Source: Actinomycetota bacterium (GTDB lineage: Bacteria; Actinomycetota; Acidimicrobiia; Acidimicrobiales; Poriferisodalaceae). From it: a DNA stretch of 64,000 bases. Position 1 is the stretch's first letter. Each line of letters opens with the position of its first letter. The notes under the pieces were generated by a model. That model saw nothing but the letters and a program-made list of their open reading frames with translations. It ran no database searches and was not told the DNA's origin. The stretch covers positions 26,966 to 90,965 of the forward strand of contig JABABU010000007.1 of the NCBI GenBank assembly GCA_014238065.1. Reading direction: 5' to 3'. The position numbers and the translations under genes were made by a program. Below are positions 42,987 to 51,645 of this stretch, piece after piece.

Positions 42987-44162
42987 CTAGTCGTTGAACC
43001 AAGGAGTGTCGCCAGGGAGCCCCAACAGAACGCGACCTGCGGTTTCCTTCCACTGGCTCGACACCATGATGTGTTGCGGAACGACACGAACATTTCGCAG
43101 TTGTCGCTCGAGTGGACAGCTCTCGAAATTCGACGTCGTTCCGGCCGCTGCAGACAGCATCTCCACCACCGTGACGGCCGTCTCGGTCGCCGACGAGCAC
43201 GCCAGATGCACGTGCATCCGCTGTTCGACGGTCGTGTCATCTCCAAGAAGGATCGTGTCCCAGACTTGACTGACCGCGTCCATGACGTAGGCCCGAGACG
43301 AGTGGAGCAACATCGAGGCTTCGGCATACACGCCCTGAACTGATGCCTTGTGGCCGAGTGGCACCCGCGACGCTCGCGGCTTCTTCTCTGTCGCCAAGGT
43401 CTTGAACGACTCGAGTGCAGCCTTCGCGATACCAGTCGAGACGCCGACCTTGTTATAGGCAAGACGCGCGAACGCCGGGAATCGGTAGAGCGGACTCTCA
43501 TCCATGAAACGCATCCCGACCGGGCCGTCCGCAGAGATCCTTGTGATGAGCCTGTCGGGAACGAAAATGTCGTCGGCAACCACGTCATGACTTCCGGAAC
43601 CTCGCATACCAGCGACGCTCCAGGTGTCGAGGATCTCGAAGTCGCCGGCAGGAAAGGTCGCCTCGACCAGTTCAACCTGACCTTTGCTTGTTCTGATCGG
43701 TTGCTCCCCGTCCGACACGATGCACTGGCCCCAGAACCAATCGGCATTATGGCAGCCGCTCGCAAAGGGCCACTGACCGGTGATGCGGAAGCCACCATCG
43801 ACGCGTACGGCGCGACCCTGCGGATTGATCGCACCTGCGGCTACGAGACCAGGATCGGCGTAAATCTCCTTGGCCACATCCGGCTCGAGCGCAGCGCCGA
43901 ACAGACCCATCACCTCGATGCCGATCATGAGGTTCCAGCCCGTCGCGCCATCGATTTCGGAAGCCACCTCGATGACCTCGATCTGACGCATCGGGTCGAG
44001 CTCTTCGCCACCAATCTCTCTCGAAGCCCCGATTCGATACAGCCCGGCGTGGGCCATTGCCCTGGCCACCTCATTGGAGAGATGGCGCTGATCCTCGGCT
44101 GTCTCTGCATGCTCGAGAATGAGCGGGGCAAGCTCACGAACTCGCTCGCACGCGTCGTCCAT
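42987..44162 (-). CDS. Acyl-CoA-dehydrogenase-fold flavin enzyme, group D monooxygenase-like
   Basis: ATG 44162 gives 391 residues. It has an acyl-CoA-dehydrogenase-like fold (EIGGEELDPMRQIEVIEVAS, GGFRITGQWPFASGCHNADW, WSVAGMRGSGSHDVVADDIF). It lacks the classical catalytic glutamate context. The GQWPFASG and GMRGSGSHDV pattern matches flavin-dependent two-component monooxygenases such as HsaA or 4-hydroxyphenylacetate hydroxylase C2. Those receive reduced FMN/FAD from a separate reductase and hydroxylate phenols; no reductase gene is adjacent. It is divergent from an AMP-forming ligase at 44256. An oxidative, aromatic-ring role is favoured. Confidence 0.75.
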   Translation of the reverse strand: MDDACERVRELAPLILEHAETAEDQRHLSNEVARAMAHAGLYRIGASREIGGEELDPMRQIEVIEVASEIDGATGWNLMIGIEVMGLFGAALEPDVAKEIYADPGLVAAGAINPQGRAVRVDGGFRITGQWPFASGCHNADWFWGQCIVSDGEQPIRTSKGQVELVEATFPAGDFEILDTWSVAGMRGSGSHDVVADDIFVPDRLITRISADGPVGMRFMDESPLYRFPAFARLAYNKVGVSTGIAKAALESFKTLATEKKPRASRVPLGHKASVQGVYAEASMLLHSSRAYVMDAVSQVWDTILLGDDTTVEQRMHVHLACSSATETAVTVVEMLSAAAGTTSNFESCPLERQLRNVRVVPQHIMVSSQWKETAGRVLLGLPGDTPWFND

Positions 44163-44255
44163 TGGCACGGCTGGACCCCCTTGCTGTGAGCGCACTGTAG
44201 ACAAGACCCGCACGGCGAACGAGGCCGACCGGCAACAATGTGGCAGGCTTCACAG

Positions 44256-45821
44256 ATGATCGACACAGCGTTGAGGACGGCCGCCGGATCACGACCGGAT
44301 GAACTCGCTCTCGCAGATGCACCCAACCGCAACGATTGTTTCCACGGCGAAGCGCTTCGTCTGACCTGGGCCGAGGTCGACCATGCCGTCGACAACCTGG
44401 CCGCCGATCTCCAAGAACTTGGGGCCGGACCTGGCATCGGCGTGGCCATCCAACTACCGAACGTGGCGGAATTGGTCGTCAGTATCCTCGCCGCTCTTCG
44501 AGTCGGAGCAGTCGCGGTCCCATTCCCGATTCAGCATCGCGCTCACGAGCTCCGACACGGCTTCTCAACAGCCGACATCGGACTCGCCATCACCGGGCCG
44601 CGGCCGGATCGGCCGGACCAGGTCGAGACCATGGCTTCGATCATCGACGAGTTGGCACCGAACACTCCACTCGCCGTATTCGGAGACTCCGGTTCGACAC
44701 CGTCGACTCCACTGCACATCGACATCACCCAGCCGGCCGCCCGCATTGGCGCCGAACCCGTCGACGACATCGCAACCGTGTGCTGGACGTCAGGCACCAC
44801 GGGGACACCAAAGGGCGTACCTCGGACGAACGCCATGTGGTTGGCGTCCGGCAACTTCCAGGTAGACGAGTTGGAGATCACCGCCGACGATCGCATCCTG
44901 TGTCCGTTCCCGCTGGTGAACATGGCCGGCATCGGTGGAATGCTCGTACCGTGGGCCATCGCGGGAGCGGCCCTGCACCTACATCAACCCATGAGTCTTC
45001 CCGTGTTCCTCGGCCAGCTCATCGGCGAGAAGATCACCTACACGGTTGCTCCTCCGCCGCTACTCAACATGCTGCTCGCCGACGAGTCGATCCTCGCTGA
45101 CGCCGATCTGTCCAGCGTGAGGAAGATCTCGTCCGGGTCAGCGCCCCTCGATCCGTGGATGGTCGCCGGTTGGCAGGACAAAGGCATCGAGATCGTCAAC
45201 GTGTTCGGATCGAACGAAGGTGCTGCGATGCTCTCGACGCTCGCCACGGTCGCCGACCCCGAAGAACGCGCTCGCTACTTCCCGCGGCCAGATCGAGAAG
45301 GCGTCGACGTACGCCTCGTCGATCTCGACACCGGGGCCGACATCACCGAGCCCGATCACCTCGGCGAGCTGCGGTTCACAGGACCAACCGTGTTCGAGGG
45401 CTACCTCGGCTCAGACGGCACAGAGTTCGATGAGCAAGGGGCCTATCGAACAGGTGATCTCTTCGAGTGGGTCGACACCCCGCCCCGACTGCTCCGGTTC
45501 GTCGACCGGGCCAAGGACATCATCATCCGCGGCGGCATGAACGTGTCTGCAGCCGAAGTTGAAGGCCTCGTGTCCAGCCACGAGTCGATCGTTGAGTGCG
45601 CTGCCGTGTCATACCCGGACACGGTCATGGGTGAGAAGGTCGGCGTGTTCGTCGTCGCTGCAGCCGATGCTTCACCGACGCTCGACGATGTAACGGCCCA
45701 CCTTCGATCACTCGACGTGGCCAGCTACAAACACCCAGAGCACCTCGAACTCATCGAAGTTCTACCAAGAAACCCGGTCGGCAAGGTCGTGAAGGACGAG
45801 CTGCGCGACCGCTGGCGCTAG
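44256..45821 (+). CDS. AMP-forming acyl-CoA synthetase
   Basis: The start is ATG 44256 (MIDTALRTAAG); an ATG 18 bp upstream is possible. It has 521 residues. ANL-superfamily motifs: phosphate loop TSGTTGTPKGVP near residue 180, NVFGSNEG, YRTGDLFEW and KDIIIRGGMNVSAAEVE, with the C-terminal PRNPVGKVVKDEL carrying the adenylation lysine. It activates a carboxylic acid to its CoA thioester. Family members with this pattern include 2,3-dihydroxybenzoate-AMP-ligase-like and cyclohexanecarboxylate-type ligases. Its stop shares the palindrome CTAG with the convergent isomerase gene, so the two genes end on the same four bases. Confidence 0.87.
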   Translation: MIDTALRTAAGSRPDELALADAPNRNDCFHGEALRLTWAEVDHAVDNLAADLQELGAGPGIGVAIQLPNVAELVVSILAALRVGAVAVPFPIQHRAHELRHGFSTADIGLAITGPRPDRPDQVETMASIIDELAPNTPLAVFGDSGSTPSTPLHIDITQPAARIGAEPVDDIATVCWTSGTTGTPKGVPRTNAMWLASGNFQVDELEITADDRILCPFPLVNMAGIGGMLVPWAIAGAALHLHQPMSLPVFLGQLIGEKITYTVAPPPLLNMLLADESILADADLSSVRKISSGSAPLDPWMVAGWQDKGIEIVNVFGSNEGAAMLSTLATVADPEERARYFPRPDREGVDVRLVDLDTGADITEPDHLGELRFTGPTVFEGYLGSDGTEFDEQGAYRTGDLFEWVDTPPRLLRFVDRAKDIIIRGGMNVSAAEVEGLVSSHESIVECAAVSYPDTVMGEKVGVFVVAAADASPTLDDVTAHLRSLDVASYKHPEHLELIEVLPRNPVGKVVKDELRDRWR

Positions 45822-46573
45822 AGCAGGAACAGCGAGCCGCTGTTCTCGATCACATCGTTGATGCCGGCGAGGCGGAGCAGCTTCCAGATGAGCGCCTGAT
45901 TGCTCGAGACCACCGCCAGACCGAGTTCGGCCTCGAGAGCAGGAATGATCGACAGCGATCGCAAACTGGTGCACGACACGAAGACCGCGTCGCATTGCTC
46001 CGTCTCGGAGACCGTCCTGACTCCGGCGGCAATCGAGGCTTCGCTGATCCTCGCCACTCTGAAGTCGCTCGGCTCGAGGAACGAACCAATCGAGACAACC
46101 TCGAGGCCGGCTCGCTCGAAGTACTCGACGATCGGCCACGTCACGTCTTCGGTATACGGCGTCACGACCGCGACCCTGGCTGCGTCCAACGTTCGAAGTG
46201 CATCGGCCGCCGCTGAGATCGGAGTGGTCACGGGCACCTCGGGGTGGTGGCGACCAATGGCTGCAGCCACGCCGGCGTCCCCGATGAGGGCCGCCGCAGA
46301 TGTGCAGGCGTAGCCGATCGCATCGAACTCGAACTCGGCGGGCAACAACCTGGCCGCGGCGGGAAGATCCTGTTCCATCGCCGTCAACGTGTCGCCGTCG
46401 ACCGTGTCCTGCATCGGGATGCGCGAATGAAACCAATCGACGCCGTCGCGCGGTACTTCCCTGACTTCGTGTTCGACTGTCTGGTCGGTCTCGAGCACTA
46501 TGAGGCCGATCCTGGCCCGCGGGCCGAGACCTTCGTCGGTCTCGAAGTGAAGGGCAACGACCTCCCGAGTCAT
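45818..46573 (-). CDS. Maleate isomerase / Asp-Glu racemase family protein (NicE- or EutA-like)
   Basis: A 251-residue Asp/Glu racemase-superfamily protein with the two expected catalytic cysteines, Cys90 (IGYACTSAAALIG) and Cys201 (FVSCTSLRSL). The ARIGLIVLETDQTVEHE N-terminus resembles maleate cis-trans isomerases, arylmalonate decarboxylases and EutA. It is the last gene of a five-gene minus-strand operon that starts with a NicX-like dioxygenase, so the NicE role (maleate to fumarate) fits best. The start ATG 46573 overlaps the PhyH gene stop (ATGA). EutA-like ectoine use is an alternative given the M24 and PhyH neighbours. Confidence 0.75.
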   Translation of the reverse strand: MTREVVALHFETDEGLGPRARIGLIVLETDQTVEHEVREVPRDGVDWFHSRIPMQDTVDGDTLTAMEQDLPAAARLLPAEFEFDAIGYACTSAAALIGDAGVAAAIGRHHPEVPVTTPISAAADALRTLDAARVAVVTPYTEDVTWPIVEYFERAGLEVVSIGSFLEPSDFRVARISEASIAAGVRTVSETEQCDAVFVSCTSLRSLSIIPALEAELGLAVVSSNQALIWKLLRLAGINDVIENSGSLFLL

Positions 46574-47430
46574 GCCCCGGCCGCCTTGGCTTGCTGATCG
46601 AAGAACGACGCCCCCTTCGGAACTTCGGGAAACAGCATCTCGTAGGGGGTACAGCGGACCATGCTCGTGCGCTCACCCCTGACGAGTTCGTCCTCGTATT
46701 TACTCGGCAGGTGGTTCACCTGGAGCGGTTTCGAATCCTCGGCCCTGTACTCGGCGATGAAGAGCGTGCGAGGCCGATCGGACGAATTCGGCTTAGACCC
46801 GTGCAGCAGACGAGTGTGCATGAAGCACGCGGTGCCAGCAGGCCCTGTGACGCTCACCGCGTCAGCAATGTGGCCATCGACGACCTCAGGAGCGACGGTA
46901 CCGGTGTACACACCGTCATGCCAGTGGCTGAACAGCTCGCCACGGTGCGTACCAGGGACGACTTCGAGCGGACCGTTGTCTTCAGTGACGTCATCGAGAA
47001 AGATCAGCACCGCGACCAGGCCATCATTGGTGTGGGGTTGGAACATGAAGTCCTGGTGGAACTTCACTTCCGTGGCGGCACCTGGTTGCTTCGAGTTGAT
47101 CTTCGAGTTGTTGAAGCACACGTTCGGGCCGATCAGATCAGCCACCACGTCCACGACCGCGTTTGCACGCATCACTTCGAGGTATACCTCGCTGACCTCC
47201 ACGGGAGATGCCACGCGACGTAAGGCAGGCTTGGCAGCGCTGTGCTCCGACTCGAGGTCGAACCGAGCACGGGCATCGGCCGTTACGCCGTAGGGCGCTT
47301 CATGTTCCCGGCTCTCATCGACCCATGCTTCGAAATCGTGCCGAAGCAAGGCGATCTGCGCCGAAGTCAACGCATTGTCGACAACGAGATAGCCATCCCG
47401 CTCGTAGCGCTCGGCGTGAGACTCGGCCAT
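46570..47430 (-). CDS. Phytanoyl-CoA dioxygenase (PhyH) family oxygenase
   Basis: A 286-residue PhyH protein. Triad: His125-x-Asp127 (VKFHQDFMFQPH) and His210 (RLLHGSKPNSS). The first motif, followed by a DG pair, recalls ectoine hydroxylase but is not identical to it. It lies 11 nt after the M24 peptidase-family gene and overlaps the isomerase gene start by 4 bp, so it belongs to the NicX-like operon. It might hydroxylate an early intermediate or an osmolyte-like substrate of that pathway. Function unknown. Confidence 0.85.
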   Translation of the reverse strand: MAESHAERYERDGYLVVDNALTSAQIALLRHDFEAWVDESREHEAPYGVTADARARFDLESEHSAAKPALRRVASPVEVSEVYLEVMRANAVVDVVADLIGPNVCFNNSKINSKQPGAATEVKFHQDFMFQPHTNDGLVAVLIFLDDVTEDNGPLEVVPGTHRGELFSHWHDGVYTGTVAPEVVDGHIADAVSVTGPAGTACFMHTRLLHGSKPNSSDRPRTLFIAEYRAEDSKPLQVNHLPSKYEDELVRGERTSMVRCTPYEMLFPEVPKGASFFDQQAKAAGA

Positions 47431-47441
47431 TGTCGGTCCCT

Positions 47442-48590
47442 TCAGATGATCGGTAGCGTCGCCGCAGCTCGACGGCTCAGCAGTTCAGGACCGGACGATC
47501 GTACGACGAGATTCTCCTCGTGCACCATGGCCTTGCCTGGCGCCCAGTTCAAACCCGGTTCCAGGGTGAGAACCATGTTCTCCTCGATCACGGTGTCGTC
47601 GCTCGCCGTGTGCGACGGCCACTCGGTGACCTGCATACCGAGGCCGTGACCCATGCGACCGACGTCATTGCCAATCGAGCCATTCCGCTCCAGCACCCGA
47701 TTCATCGCAGTGAAGACTTCGGTAGTCGTCATGCCGGGCCTACATGCTCCAAGTCCAGCCTCGGTCGCCTCCCAGACCGCCGCGTAGGCATCCGCTGCGT
47801 CCCGAGGTGCTGACCCGAACGCAAAGTTCCGGTCAAAGTCGCTGAAGTACCCGTCGTGAGTCGATCCGGTATCGAAGATCAGCAGGTCGCCCCGGTCGAT
47901 ACGACGATCGGACGGCTGGCGGATGATGTCTCCGATGCCTCCAGGTCCTGTCGCTCCGACGAGGTATGGGACGTCGTCGGCACCGCACTTCAGGATCTCT
48001 GCTCTGAACGCGGCAAAGGCCTCCCGCTCGGTCATCCCGATGCTGAGGATGCTCGGCAATGCTTCGAAGGCGTCGGAGACGATCCCGCAGATGATGCGGT
48101 GCTTTTCGATCTCGACCTCCGATTTGACCATTCGGAGCGAACGAACGATGTCGGTAGCATCGACGAACCCTCCGACGCTGGCCCGCAGCAGATCAAGATC
48201 ATTTAGCGGCATCCGGACATGAGTTTCCGGACCCATCGGCAATCCGATTTGCCCCTCCGGACCAGCCACCTCACGAAGGCACTCGGTGAGCAGCGACACG
48301 CCGTCGTCCTGAGGCTGAGGGGCAGACCAGGTTCTGACGTCGTCAATCCACGTTGAGGACATCGACGGCCCCCCGATGCTGGGGATGACCGCGATCGGTT
48401 TCCCAGCCGATGGCACGACGACGAACCATGGACGAGTCGGGCTCTGCCAGAACGGTGTGTGAAACCCGGTGAAATAGCGCACTTCGGGTTCGGTGCAGAC
48501 AAGAAGCGCGCCAAGCCCGGCGGAGGCCATCTTGGCCTGGCATCGGGCCACTCGGCGTTGGAACTCATCATTGGAAAACCCGCGGGCCAT
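47442..48590 (-). CDS. M24 family metallopeptidase-fold hydrolase (Xaa-Pro peptidase/creatinase-like)
   Basis: A 382-residue pita-bread-fold protein. An N-terminal creatinase domain (LLVCTEPEVRYFTGFHTPF) is followed by a metal-binding half with Asp240 (LLIFDTGST), Asp251 (YFSDFDR), His315 (GRMGHGLGM), Glu344 (LTLEPGLNW) and Glu358 or Glu359 (AMVHEEN). Non-peptidase members include creatinase, ectoine hydrolase DoeA and the DMSP lyase DddP. In this operon an amide-hydrolysing role on a ring-cleavage product, such as the maleamate step usually done by NicF, is conceivable. A generic dipeptidase role is also possible. Confidence 0.83.
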   Translation of the reverse strand: MARGFSNDEFQRRVARCQAKMASAGLGALLVCTEPEVRYFTGFHTPFWQSPTRPWFVVVPSAGKPIAVIPSIGGPSMSSTWIDDVRTWSAPQPQDDGVSLLTECLREVAGPEGQIGLPMGPETHVRMPLNDLDLLRASVGGFVDATDIVRSLRMVKSEVEIEKHRIICGIVSDAFEALPSILSIGMTEREAFAAFRAEILKCGADDVPYLVGATGPGGIGDIIRQPSDRRIDRGDLLIFDTGSTHDGYFSDFDRNFAFGSAPRDAADAYAAVWEATEAGLGACRPGMTTTEVFTAMNRVLERNGSIGNDVGRMGHGLGMQVTEWPSHTASDDTVIEENMVLTLEPGLNWAPGKAMVHEENLVVRSSGPELLSRRAAATLPII

Positions 48591-48834
48591 CGTCGCAGAC
48601 TAGCGAGCGACAACCCACCCGAGCCGATCAGACCCTCGGGTGACCGAGCCGCGAACTCGGCGTGTTCTTCACTGACGTTCTGCTTCGGGCCGGTGACCAT
48701 GGCGAGATCCCACGCATGAGTGACGTGGTCATCAGCCATGTCGTCACGAGTTTCGCCGAACCGCATCTGATGCGATGCATTGAGCGCCTCAGGCGTTGCT
48801 GCCGCCGATGATCTCGAAGGGAATCGACAGGGTC
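48591..48834 (-). pseudogene. Decayed gene remnant (MDMPI/TIGR03086-like fragment)
   Basis: Directly after the alpha/beta hydrolase an ATG overlapping its stop (GGATGA) starts a 15-codon frame, MTLSIPFEIIGGSNA, then TGA. About 20 bp on, a shifted frame (from ATG 48766) reads FGETRDDMADDHVTHAWDLA and EEHAEFAARSPEGLIG. That resembles the C-terminal part of mycothiol-dependent maleylpyruvate-isomerase-like (TIGR03086) proteins. Too short and frame-broken to be functional. The coupled start suggests it was once a gene of this operon. The family assignment is weak. Confidence 0.35.
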
Positions 48835-49612
48835 ATCCGAAATTCGCGTCGAGAAAGTTGTCGATCGCGCTCCGAAATTCCGCCGGCTTCTCGAGGTCGA
48901 TGAGATGACCAGAACCATCGATCTTCACCAGCTTCGAACCTGGAATCGCCTCGTGCATCGGCACCATCCCTCGGTGGGGTGTGGTTGCGTCCTCCGAGCC
49001 GGATATGAGCAGCGTCGGAACGTTGATGGTCGGTAACACTGAGGCATGATCGTGAGTGGTGATGCAGCGGACAGTCGCCGAGTATGCCTCTGACGACACC
49101 GAACTCATCCCTGCCACAGCGTGTGCCAACACATCGGGTTCGAGTGTCACCGAGGAGATGGTCGTGAGCACACGCTCGGCCGTGTCGGCAGGAGTGAGCC
49201 CTGCCTCGATCGGCGCCAGGCGGCTCTCGATGAAGGCCTTCGCCTGCACCGGATCCTGGCCGAAACGGCGAGACGTCGCCACGAGGATCAGCCCCTGGAC
49301 TCGCTCCGGAGCGAGCTTCCACAATGCCTGGCCGATCATGCCGCCTGTCGAGTGGCCAAGGATGACCGCCGAATCGACCCCTGCATCGTCGAGCATGGAG
49401 ACAACAGCCTGAGCAAGCATCGGAAACGTCATCTCCTCCAGCGGCGGAGACTTCGCGTAGCCAGGCATCGACCAGGCCAGACAGCGGTGACGTGGCGCCA
49501 AGTGCTCGATGGTCGCCGAGTAGTAGTTCTTGTTTGCCCCAAGCCCGTGCAGAAGGACGACGGTGGTCCCACCCGACCCTGTGTCGAGGTAGTCGGGAAG
49601 CGGAACCATCAC
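48833..49612 (-). CDS. Alpha/beta hydrolase, candidate N-formylmaleamate deformylase (NicD-like)
   Basis: A 259-residue alpha/beta hydrolase. Oxyanion loop LLHGLGANKNYYS, nucleophile Ser88 (LGHSTGGMIGQAL), catalytic aspartate region SGSEDATTPHRG and His near residue 239 (GSGHLIDLEKP). It resembles 3-oxoadipate enol-lactonase and NicD. The start (GTG 49612 or ATG 49609) overlaps the stop of the NicX-like gene, so the two are translationally coupled. NicD removes formate from N-formylmaleamate, the product of NicX, and the order nicX-nicD matches. A generic ester or lactone hydrolase remains possible. Confidence 0.78.
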   Translation of the reverse strand: MMVPLPDYLDTGSGGTTVVLLHGLGANKNYYSATIEHLAPRHRCLAWSMPGYAKSPPLEEMTFPMLAQAVVSMLDDAGVDSAVILGHSTGGMIGQALWKLAPERVQGLILVATSRRFGQDPVQAKAFIESRLAPIEAGLTPADTAERVLTTISSVTLEPDVLAHAVAGMSSVSSEAYSATVRCITTHDHASVLPTINVPTLLISGSEDATTPHRGMVPMHEAIPGSKLVKIDGSGHLIDLEKPAEFRSAIDNFLDANFG

Positions 49613-50655
49613 GCCAGGTCGCCCTGCAACACACCCCGCTCTACGGCCAAGTGACCATCGAGAGCGATCGTGCAGTTACGCATCGGAAGGTCGAAGTGGC
49701 CGAGCGTGTGACGGCCCGCTGACGGGTTGGCACCGGTGGAATAGAGGAAGTTGCCAGCGAACACGCGCTGCTCAGTGCCGTTCGTCTGGCTCTTGTCGTA
49801 GAGATTGAACGCATCCCAGCGGGCTTGCGGGTTCATGCCCCAGCCAACGTGGCTCGTTGCATAGGCGTCTCGATCGTCCCACGCGGCCATGTAGCTCTCG
49901 AAGAGCTCAGCATCGAGCCCGTCCCCTGTGATGTCGACCACGTAGTCATTCTCGATCGTCAATGTGATCGGCGTCTCGACATAGCGCTTGAACGTGAGGT
50001 TCATGTCGCCCTTGTCCATCACGATGGTGCCGTTCACACAACCAGCTCTTGGGAACGCAGCGCACAGTCCGCCAGGCCAATGGCTGATGTCGCCCGTCCT
50101 GGTCGTCCATCCGCACCCGCCGGCGGCGAAGGCGCGCTGCATGTCGACGGTGAGGTCGGTCCCCGCGTCGGAGGTAACGCGCATCTCAGATGCGTCCTTC
50201 ATGAGCTTCACGCCAGCCGCGACCTTTGGCTGAATGTCGATCCTGGGAATCAACCGCTCGAGCGTCTCGGGATGCTCGTCGGAGACCATCAACACTCGGG
50301 CCCCACTCTTGAGGATGGCGGGAAGCTCGGATGCGTGAAGGAGACCCTCGACGGTGCAGTCGGCGATGATCGTGCATGCCGAGAGTGCGGCAATCACCAC
50401 TTCGGAGCCGGCTATCGCGCTCGACGCGCCCGTCGACCGAACAGGAACCGGCGCGCTCGCCGGTGGCGTCGGGACGACGATGTGAACCGGCTGTGCACCC
50501 AACTCGGCAAGCGCGAGCTCGGACAGCTGAACATTGACGCTGCGGCTCTGACTCTCCGACAGCACCGCGGCCGTCTCGCCGGCTTCGACGCCACACAACG
50601 AGAAGACCTCGATGAATGCCTCGACCCAGTTCCTCTGAACTCGTTCTGTCAACAA
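49609..50655 (-). CDS. NicX-like 2,5-dihydroxypyridine 5,6-dioxygenase (M29-like fold)
   Basis: A 348-residue protein, equal in size to NicX (about 350). The C-terminal half carries the likely Fe(II) ligands His269 (ATSHVGWGMNPQARWD), His320 and Asp322 (GRHTLGHFDLPM), the H...H-x-D pattern of NicX. The M29 aminopeptidase ligand set is not apparent. NicX opens 2,5-dihydroxypyridine with O2 to N-formylmaleamate, the central step of nicotinate and nicotine degradation. Downstream lie NicD-like and maleate-isomerase-like genes, supporting the call. No nicA, nicB, nicC or nicF is visible, so another hydroxylated N-heterocycle could be the real substrate. The 219-bp gap to the divergent gene at 50875 shows nothing clear. 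Confidence 0.78.
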   Translation of the reverse strand: MLTERVQRNWVEAFIEVFSLCGVEAGETAAVLSESQSRSVNVQLSELALAELGAQPVHIVVPTPPASAPVPVRSTGASSAIAGSEVVIAALSACTIIADCTVEGLLHASELPAILKSGARVLMVSDEHPETLERLIPRIDIQPKVAAGVKLMKDASEMRVTSDAGTDLTVDMQRAFAAGGCGWTTRTGDISHWPGGLCAAFPRAGCVNGTIVMDKGDMNLTFKRYVETPITLTIENDYVVDITGDGLDAELFESYMAAWDDRDAYATSHVGWGMNPQARWDAFNLYDKSQTNGTEQRVFAGNFLYSTGANPSAGRHTLGHFDLPMRNCTIALDGHLAVERGVLQGDLA

Positions 50656-50874
50656 AATCGTGCCCTCGTCCCTCTCGGCGGTTGCAACATTCTTTCAGGC
50701 GAGCTCTTCGGTGACGACATCGACCATCGGCCACATCACGAGGTCGAGCAGCGCCGAGGGGACGTTGGGCGACGAACCGAAGCGCGCGATCGTCGAGCAT
50801 GACGGTGTTGATAACGAAGGGGGTTTGGCTTCAGTTGCAGGATTGTGAAACCCTTCGAACGCTTCGGAGAGGCG

Positions 50875-51645
50875 ATGAACAGCGACATCGATACGCCGAC
50901 AACAGCAGCGATCGCTCTCACCTCCGCGAGGGTCGAGACCTCGACTTGGGGCAGTGGACCGCCGCGAGTTGTGCTGCTCCACGACGGTCTCGGCTCGGTC
51001 GGACAGTGGAGAGACGTGCCGGCATTGCTCGCCAGTACCACGGGGCTGACTGTGATGGCCTATGACCGACCCGGTCACGGCCGCTCGACGCCGACACCGC
51101 GCGGGCCGTGGTCCCCTGGTTGGCTCCACGACGAGGCGCTCTTGCTCGCCGAACTCCTCGAAGTGATCAGTGCTCCTGATCCGGTACTCGTCGGACACTC
51201 CGACGGAGGCTCCATCGCCGCCATCCACGCAGCAACAACGGCCACTACATCGACACTTGTGCTGCTGGCGGCGCACAGCTGGGTCGAGGCCGTCACCGTC
51301 GAAGCGATCGCCACAATGATCCACAACCGAGAACAGGTCGTGGCCGGGCTGGCGCGTCACCACGCAGAACCTGGCGCAGTGTTCGACGCTTGGGCGGGCG
51401 TGTGGGTCGGCGACGAGTTCGCAAACTGGGACATCCGTGAACTCATCGGCGCGATCGCATGCAGAACCGTCGTCGTGCAAGGATCCCGGGACGAGTACGC
51501 CTCGCCAGAACACGCAACCTCGACCGCCGACGCGATAGGCGACAATGCCACCTGCATGTTCCTCGACGATGTCGGCCACCTGATCCATCACCAAGCGCCT
51601 GCTGAAGTGGTCAACCTCATCGCCACGACGGTCACCGGTGTCTGA
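50875..51645 (+). CDS. Alpha/beta hydrolase at the head of the box cluster
   Basis: ATG 50875 is preferred (GGAGAGG just upstream) over GTG 50845. It has 256 residues. The oxyanion motif is HDGLGS rather than HG, the nucleophile is Ser109 (VGHSDGGSIAA) and the histidine is in DDVGHLIHHQAP. It overlaps boxC by 8 bp, so it belongs to the benzoyl-CoA operon. A lactone- or thioester-hydrolase role in box metabolism, on ring-opened or dead-end products, is likely. Lactone-hydrolase genes accompany some known box clusters. Confidence 0.8.
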   Translation: MNSDIDTPTTAAIALTSARVETSTWGSGPPRVVLLHDGLGSVGQWRDVPALLASTTGLTVMAYDRPGHGRSTPTPRGPWSPGWLHDEALLLAELLEVISAPDPVLVGHSDGGSIAAIHAATTATTSTLVLLAAHSWVEAVTVEAIATMIHNREQVVAGLARHHAEPGAVFDAWAGVWVGDEFANWDIRELIGAIACRTVVVQGSRDEYASPEHATSTADAIGDNATCMFLDDVGHLIHHQAPAEVVNLIATTVTGV

